Assembly: GCF_031456545.1 (NCBI RefSeq)
Contig: NZ_JAVDUV010000001.1
Coordinates: 2,108,001 to 2,172,000, forward strand
From: Agromyces sp. 3263
GTDB taxonomy: Bacteria; Actinomycetota; Actinomycetes; Actinomycetales; Microbacteriaceae
Direction of reading: 5' to 3'
DNA: 64,000 nucleotides
Part shown: positions 60,466-64,000 of the stretch, piece after piece
How the letters are laid out: each line of letters begins with the position of its first letter
Numbering within the stretch: the stretch's first letter is position 1
The notes under the pieces: model-generated
What the model saw: the letters and a program-made list of their open reading frames with translations, nothing else
What the model was told of the DNA's origin: nothing
Database searches by the model: none
Translations under genes and position numbers: made by a program

Positions 60466-61092
60466 TCAGCGGCCCGCGAGCGCTCCGCGGCCGAGCCCGA
60501 GCATGCCCTCGACGGCGTGCCCGATCCGGGAGCCGCGGTCGTCGGCGTCCTCCCAGCGCACGAGCGCGTGCGCGTTGAGGCCGTCGATCATGCCGAGCAG
60601 CTGCCACGCGACGGATGCCGCGTCATCCGTCTCGAACTCGCCGGCGGCGATGCCCGCCTCGACGATGCCCTGCACGAAGGCGCGCCACGCGTCCATCTCG
60701 TCGCGGACCCGGGCGGCGAGGACCTCGTTGCGCCGGCCGAGCGCCCACGCCTCCACCCACACGACGGTGACGTCGTCACGACTGCCGTCGAGCAGGGTGT
60801 CGAGCAGCACGGCGAGGCGCACGCTGGGCGAGGGGAGCGGCTCGACGAGCTCCTCGACCTCCTCGAGCTCGGCCGACACGATCACTCCGAACGTCGAGGC
60901 GACGAGCGCGTGCATGTCGGGCTGGTAGTGCGCGACGAGAGCCGGGGCGACGTCGATGCGGGCGGCGACGGCGCGGAGGGTGACGGCGTACAGGCCGTGC
61001 TCGAGGGCCACGTCGCGCGCGGCATCCGCGATCTCGGCGGAGCGTTCTGCCGGCGACTTGCGGGCGGCCTTCTTGCGGGGGGCTCTTGACAT
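60466..61092 (-). CDS. TetR/BetI-type regulator of the permease-deiminase operon
   Basis: 208 residues from ATG 61092. Basic start (SRAPRKKAARKSPAERSAEI), helix-turn-helix VTLRAVAARIDVAPALVAHY (about 38-60), then a helical ligand domain with VVWVEAWALGRRNEVLAARV and AWQLLGMIDGLNAHALVRW. The BetI-like C-terminal region suggests an amine or related ligand. Divergent from an NCS1 permease gene. A 22-bp inverted repeat (61125-61146) lies between, a likely operator for both directions. Confidence 0.9.
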   Translation of the reverse strand: MSRAPRKKAARKSPAERSAEIADAARDVALEHGLYAVTLRAVAARIDVAPALVAHYQPDMHALVASTFGVIVSAELEEVEELVEPLPSPSVRLAVLLDTLLDGSRDDVTVVWVEAWALGRRNEVLAARVRDEMDAWRAFVQGIVEAGIAAGEFETDDAASVAWQLLGMIDGLNAHALVRWEDADDRGSRIGHAVEGMLGLGRGALAGR

Positions 61093-61124
61093 CGTGACCT
61101 CAGTGTAGGTAACGTCGCTGCAGC

Positions 61125-61146
61125 TTATTGATCGTGTGATCAATAA
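61125..61146. promoter_or_regulatory. TTATTGATC-N4-GATCAATAA operator between TetR and permease genes
   Basis: Perfect 9-bp arms with a GTGT spacer, strikingly AT-rich for this genome. It lies 32 bp before the TetR ATG and 39 bp before the permease start. Likely TetR-binding site controlling the divergent operon. Confidence 0.7.
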
Positions 61147-61185
61147 TAGGTCGAGTCCCCGGCCGTGTCGAGAGAGTCCCCCATC

Positions 61186-62751
61186 ATGCGCAACGAAGCG
61201 ATCGAACCGGCCATCGAGCCGCCTCCCGTGCCGTCCGCCGAGCCGGCCGCGGACCGCGCCGGTCACGTCGAGCAGCACGGCATCGACGTCATCCCGCTCT
61301 CCGACCGGCACGGCCGGCCCCGTGAGCTGTTCTGGGTGTGGATGTCCGCGAACGTCAACTACCTCTACTTCGTGCTCGGCGGCGTGCTCGTGCTGCTCGG
61401 CCTCTCGATCTGGGAGGCGCTTGCGATCACCGTCATCGGCAACCTCTGGTGGGCCGCCGTCGGCTGGCTTGCGGTGAGCGGCCCGGCGTCGGGCACGCCG
61501 AGCGTGGCGATCATGCGCGCCATGTTCGGCATCCGCGGCAACCGCGTCTTCGGGGGCGGGCTCGGCGTCGCGATCGGCCTCTTCTACGAGATCATCAACA
61601 TCGCGGTCGCCACCCTCGCCGCGAACGCACTGCTCGGCATCCTCGGCGTGCCGCTGCCCGCCGGCGCCGAGTGGATCGTGCTCGTCGTGGTCGCGGCGCT
61701 CAGCTTCGTGCTCAGCGTCTACGGGCACGCCACCATCCTGAAGCTCGCGCCCGTGTTCTCGGCGGCCCTCGCCGTGGCGTTCGTCGTGCTCGCCGTGTTC
61801 GTGCTCGCCGCCGCCGACCTCTCGTACACGCCGGCGCCCATGCCGGTGGGTGAGCACTGGGCCATGCTGCTCCTCGGCTACGCGATCATCGCCTCCGGAC
61901 CGCTCTCGTGGGGCACCGGCGCCGACTACGCCAGGTACCTGCCGCAGTCCACGTCGAAGCGCGCGGTCGCCTGGTGGACGGCGTTGGGCGGCTTCATCCC
62001 CGCGGTGCTCATCGGCACCCTGGGCATCGTCGCCGCGACGGCGATCGACATGACCGATCCGCAGCTCACCATCGGCGAGATCGTGCCGGCGTGGTTCACG
62101 CCCGTGTTCCTCGCGATCGTCGTGCTCGGCAGCATCACCAACAACGTGCTCGTCGCCTACTCCACGGGCCTCTACGCGCAGGGTCTCGGCTTCCGCGTCT
62201 CCCGAGCGGCCACGGTCATCGTCACGGGTCTCATCGCGACGGTGCTCGCCGGCTGGGCGGTCTTCCTCGCGCCGAGCTTCCTCGACACGCTCAACGCGTC
62301 GCTCGAGCTCAGCGTCACGGTGCTCGGCCCGCTCGTGGCGGTCTACGCGGTCGACATCTGGCTGCGCCGCAACCGCTACGACGGCGTCGCGCTGAGCGAC
62401 GAGCGCCGCACGAGCCCGTTCTGGTACTCGGGTGGCTGGTTCTGGCCGGGCACGATCGCCATGGTCGTCGCCACGACGGTCGCCGTGCTCATGGCGAACA
62501 CGACGCTCTACGTCGGTCCCATCGCGGCGGCGTTCGGCGGAGCCGACCTCTCCGCGTTCGCCGGGCCGATCCTCGGCGGCGGCATCTACGCCGTGCTGTG
62601 GCTCGCGATGACGCCGTACCGCGACCCGTCGCGGCGGCCCGCGGCATCCGCAGGCCGCGCCACACGCCCCGCCACCGACCTCGACGACCATGATGAGAGC
62701 ACGACGGATGCCGCGGCATCCGCTCACCGCAACCAGGAGGTTCCCGCATGA
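61186..62751 (+). CDS. NCS1-family nucleobase/cation symporter
   Basis: 521 residues from ATG 61186 (GAGAGAG upstream; GTG 61165 is an alternative start). Twelve-helix transporter of the purine/cytosine permease family: FWVWMSANVNYLYFVLGGVL, GNLWWAAVGWLAVSGPASGT, PSVAIMRAMFGIRGNRV, PLSWGTGADYARYLPQSTSK and LGSITNNVLVAYSTGLYAQG. Usual substrates are cytosine, purines, allantoin or hydantoins. Linkage to an agmatine-deiminase-type gene and an amidase suggests uptake of a guanidino or amide nitrogen compound. Its stop overlaps the next ATG by four bases. Confidence 0.92.
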   Translation: MRNEAIEPAIEPPPVPSAEPAADRAGHVEQHGIDVIPLSDRHGRPRELFWVWMSANVNYLYFVLGGVLVLLGLSIWEALAITVIGNLWWAAVGWLAVSGPASGTPSVAIMRAMFGIRGNRVFGGGLGVAIGLFYEIINIAVATLAANALLGILGVPLPAGAEWIVLVVVAALSFVLSVYGHATILKLAPVFSAALAVAFVVLAVFVLAAADLSYTPAPMPVGEHWAMLLLGYAIIASGPLSWGTGADYARYLPQSTSKRAVAWWTALGGFIPAVLIGTLGIVAATAIDMTDPQLTIGEIVPAWFTPVFLAIVVLGSITNNVLVAYSTGLYAQGLGFRVSRAATVIVTGLIATVLAGWAVFLAPSFLDTLNASLELSVTVLGPLVAVYAVDIWLRRNRYDGVALSDERRTSPFWYSGGWFWPGTIAMVVATTVAVLMANTTLYVGPIAAAFGGADLSAFAGPILGGGIYAVLWLAMTPYRDPSRRPAASAGRATRPATDLDDHDESTTDAAASAHRNQEVPA

Positions 62752-63794
62752 GCTGGCGCATGCCCGCAGAGACCGCGCCGCACGACCGGACGTGGATGGC
62801 GTTCCCGCGCGAGGGGCTGACCCTCGGCGAGCGCGAGTCCGACCGCGAGGCCGGCTACGCGGCCTGGAGTGCGGTGGCCAACGCGATCGTGCCGTTCGAG
62901 CCCCTGGTCATGGTCGTCGACCCGTCCGAGACCGCCCGCGCCCGCCGCATGCTCGATGGGGCCATCGAGCTCGTCGAGGCGCCGCTCGACGAGTTCTGGA
63001 TGCGCGACTTCGGTCCGACGTTCGTCCTCGACGACGAGCGCCCGGGCGTGCTCGGCGCCGTCGACTGGATCTTCAACGGCTGGGGTGCGCCCGACTGGGC
63101 CGAGTGGACGAAGTCAGCCGAGATCGCGCGCGTCGTCGCCGATCGCGTGGGGGCCGAGCTCGTGTCGAGCGTGCTCGTGAACGAGGGCGGCGGCATCCAC
63201 GTCGACGGCGAGGGCACGGTGCTCCTCACCGAGACGGTGCAGCTCGACCCGCGCCGCAATCCATACGCCGACCGGGCTCGCGTCGAGGCCGAGCTCGCGC
63301 GCACGATCGGCACGACGAAGGCGATCTGGCTGCCGCGCGGGCTCACGCGCGACTACGACGACTTCGGCACGAACGGCCACGTCGACATCGTCGCGACGAT
63401 CCCGTCGCCCGGCCGCCTGCTCCTGCACGCGCAGCGCAACCCCGAGCACCCCGACTTCGAGGTGACGCGCGACCTGCGCGCGCAGCTCGAGGGCGAGACG
63501 GATGCCGCTGGCCGCCCGTTCGAGATCGTCGACCTCCCGGCTCCCGACACCCTGCGCGATCACGAGGGCTTCGTCGACTGGAGCTACGTCAACCACCTCG
63601 TCATCAACGGGGGCGTGATCGCCTGCGGCTTCGGCGAGGAGCGGGCGGATGCCGCGGCGAGCGAGATCCTCGCCGACGCGTACCCCGGCCGCCAGGTGGT
63701 CACGATCGATGCGCGCGAGATCTTCGCCCGGGGCGGCGGCATCCACTGCATCACGCAGCAGCAGCCCGCACTCACGGTGGAGGTGACGCGATGA
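62748..63794 (+). CDS. Agmatine deiminase family protein
   Basis: 348 residues from ATG 62748. Guanidino-group hydrolase: MPAETAPHDRTWMAFP, FWMRDFGPTFVLDD, WIFNGWGAPDWAEWTKS, VLVNEGGGIHVDGEG, DDFGTNGHVDIVA, and catalytic Cys334 in GGGIHCITQQQP. Agmatine deiminases turn agmatine into N-carbamoylputrescine and ammonia. An adjacent amidase could then act on the product or a related amide. No canonical carbamoylputrescine hydrolase is visible in the window. The substrate might be another guanidine; overlap of both gene ends by four bases implies coupled translation. Confidence 0.92.
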   Translation: MSWRMPAETAPHDRTWMAFPREGLTLGERESDREAGYAAWSAVANAIVPFEPLVMVVDPSETARARRMLDGAIELVEAPLDEFWMRDFGPTFVLDDERPGVLGAVDWIFNGWGAPDWAEWTKSAEIARVVADRVGAELVSSVLVNEGGGIHVDGEGTVLLTETVQLDPRRNPYADRARVEAELARTIGTTKAIWLPRGLTRDYDDFGTNGHVDIVATIPSPGRLLLHAQRNPEHPDFEVTRDLRAQLEGETDAAGRPFEIVDLPAPDTLRDHEGFVDWSYVNHLVINGGVIACGFGEERADAAASEILADAYPGRQVVTIDAREIFARGGGIHCITQQQPALTVEVTR

Positions 63795-64000
63795 GCGGTG
63801 CGCCGTTCGACGTCGTCGAGGCCTCGATCGCCGACCTGCGCGCCGCGCTCGACGCCGGACGCGTGACGAGCGAGCAGCTCACGCGCGCGTACCTCGACCG
63901 CATCGAGGCGTACGACCGGCCGGGCACGCCCACGAAGTTGAACGCGCTCGTGGTGATGAACCCGTCGGCGCTCGACGACGCCCGCGCCTCCGACGCGCGC
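63791..64000 (+). CDS. Amidase signature family protein (N-terminal part, runs off window)
   Basis: Seventy codons from ATG 63791, overlapping the deiminase stop by four bases and open at the right edge. The start FDVVEASIADLRAALDAGRV, then TSEQLTRAYLDRIEAYD and LNALVVMNPSALDDAR, is the typical N-terminus of amidase-signature enzymes. The Ser-Ser-Lys catalytic region lies beyond the window. Third gene of the permease-deiminase operon, so it should act on an amide or carbamoyl compound from that pathway. Confidence 0.85.
   Translation, partial: MSGAPFDVVEASIADLRAALDAGRVTSEQLTRAYLDRIEAYDRPGTPTKLNALVVMNPSALDDARASDAR

Noticed and set aside
61093..62727. Extension of the TetR frame far to the right
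   Set aside because: Antisense to the NCS1 permease and crosses the operator; TetR starts at ATG 61092.

Overview
The window is very GC-rich (my rough impression is about 70% or a little more) and gene-dense, with genes packed on both strands and no gene-free gap longer than about 280 bases. Gene content (mycoredoxin-type glutaredoxin, three luciferase-like flavin oxidoreductases, a fused MnhA/B antiporter subunit, abundant GTG starts, short TAnnnT -10 boxes and many genes starting just downstream of a -10 box) points to an actinobacterium. The striking abundance of GGATGCC/GGCATCC words suggests the Microbacteriaceae (Agromyces/Microbacterium-like); this taxonomic call is inference. No rRNA, tRNA, CRISPR array, phage or insertion sequence was seen.

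Left part (1-9.7 kb): histidine ammonia-lyase (hutH, C-terminus off the edge) divergent from an IclR regulator with an 18-bp palindrome between them; an ABM-domain membrane protein; an acyltransferase-3 membrane protein and a NarL/LuxR two-component pair that share two matching CCC(C/G)TAC-N4-GTAGGGG operators; a YihY/BrkB membrane protein; a secreted or anchored alpha/beta hydrolase; and a membrane-anchored collagen-like protein.

9.7-14.8 kb: a DEAD-box RNA helicase with a highly repetitive Arg/Asp-rich N-terminus and a structured leader that may hide its ribosome binding site, then a secreted GH43-type glycosidase controlled by two tandem perfect palindromes.

15-34 kb: phenylacetate catabolism in two blocks. 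Block one is a beta-ketoadipyl-CoA thiolase, enoyl-CoA hydratase, hydroxyacyl-CoA dehydrogenase and PaaZ. Block two is a divergent paaI-paaK-paaR (TetR) and paaABCDE-paaG. Both blocks carry the same 16-bp operator-like sequence. Between them sit RecQ with a phosphoribosyltransferase-like tail, a YciI/LLM pair, a TetR-ABC exporter operon and a SpoIIAA-like protein.

34-50 kb: a CWB2-repeat cell-surface protein, a six-gene fully overlapping Mrp Na+/H+ antiporter operon, a rhodanese and methyltransferase, an FKBP lipoprotein, an ECF transporter module without its S component but with an upstream DtxR/IdeR-like iron box, and a family-1 glycosyltransferase.

50-64 kb: a hexapeptide-repeat protein, flavin enzymes, a baeRF-like protein, a mycoredoxin, a DUF1905/YdeI protein, a 1.2-kilo-residue RecB-like nuclease-helicase, and a TetR regulator divergent from an NCS1 permease-agmatine deiminase-amidase operon whose last gene runs off the right edge.

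The most interesting non-coding signals are the helicase leader, the two-component operator pair, the tandem GH43 operators, two large intergenic inverted repeats (17919-17977 and 45493-45580), and a set of genes whose start codon follows a -10 hexamer by only 6-8 bases, implying leaderless transcripts.
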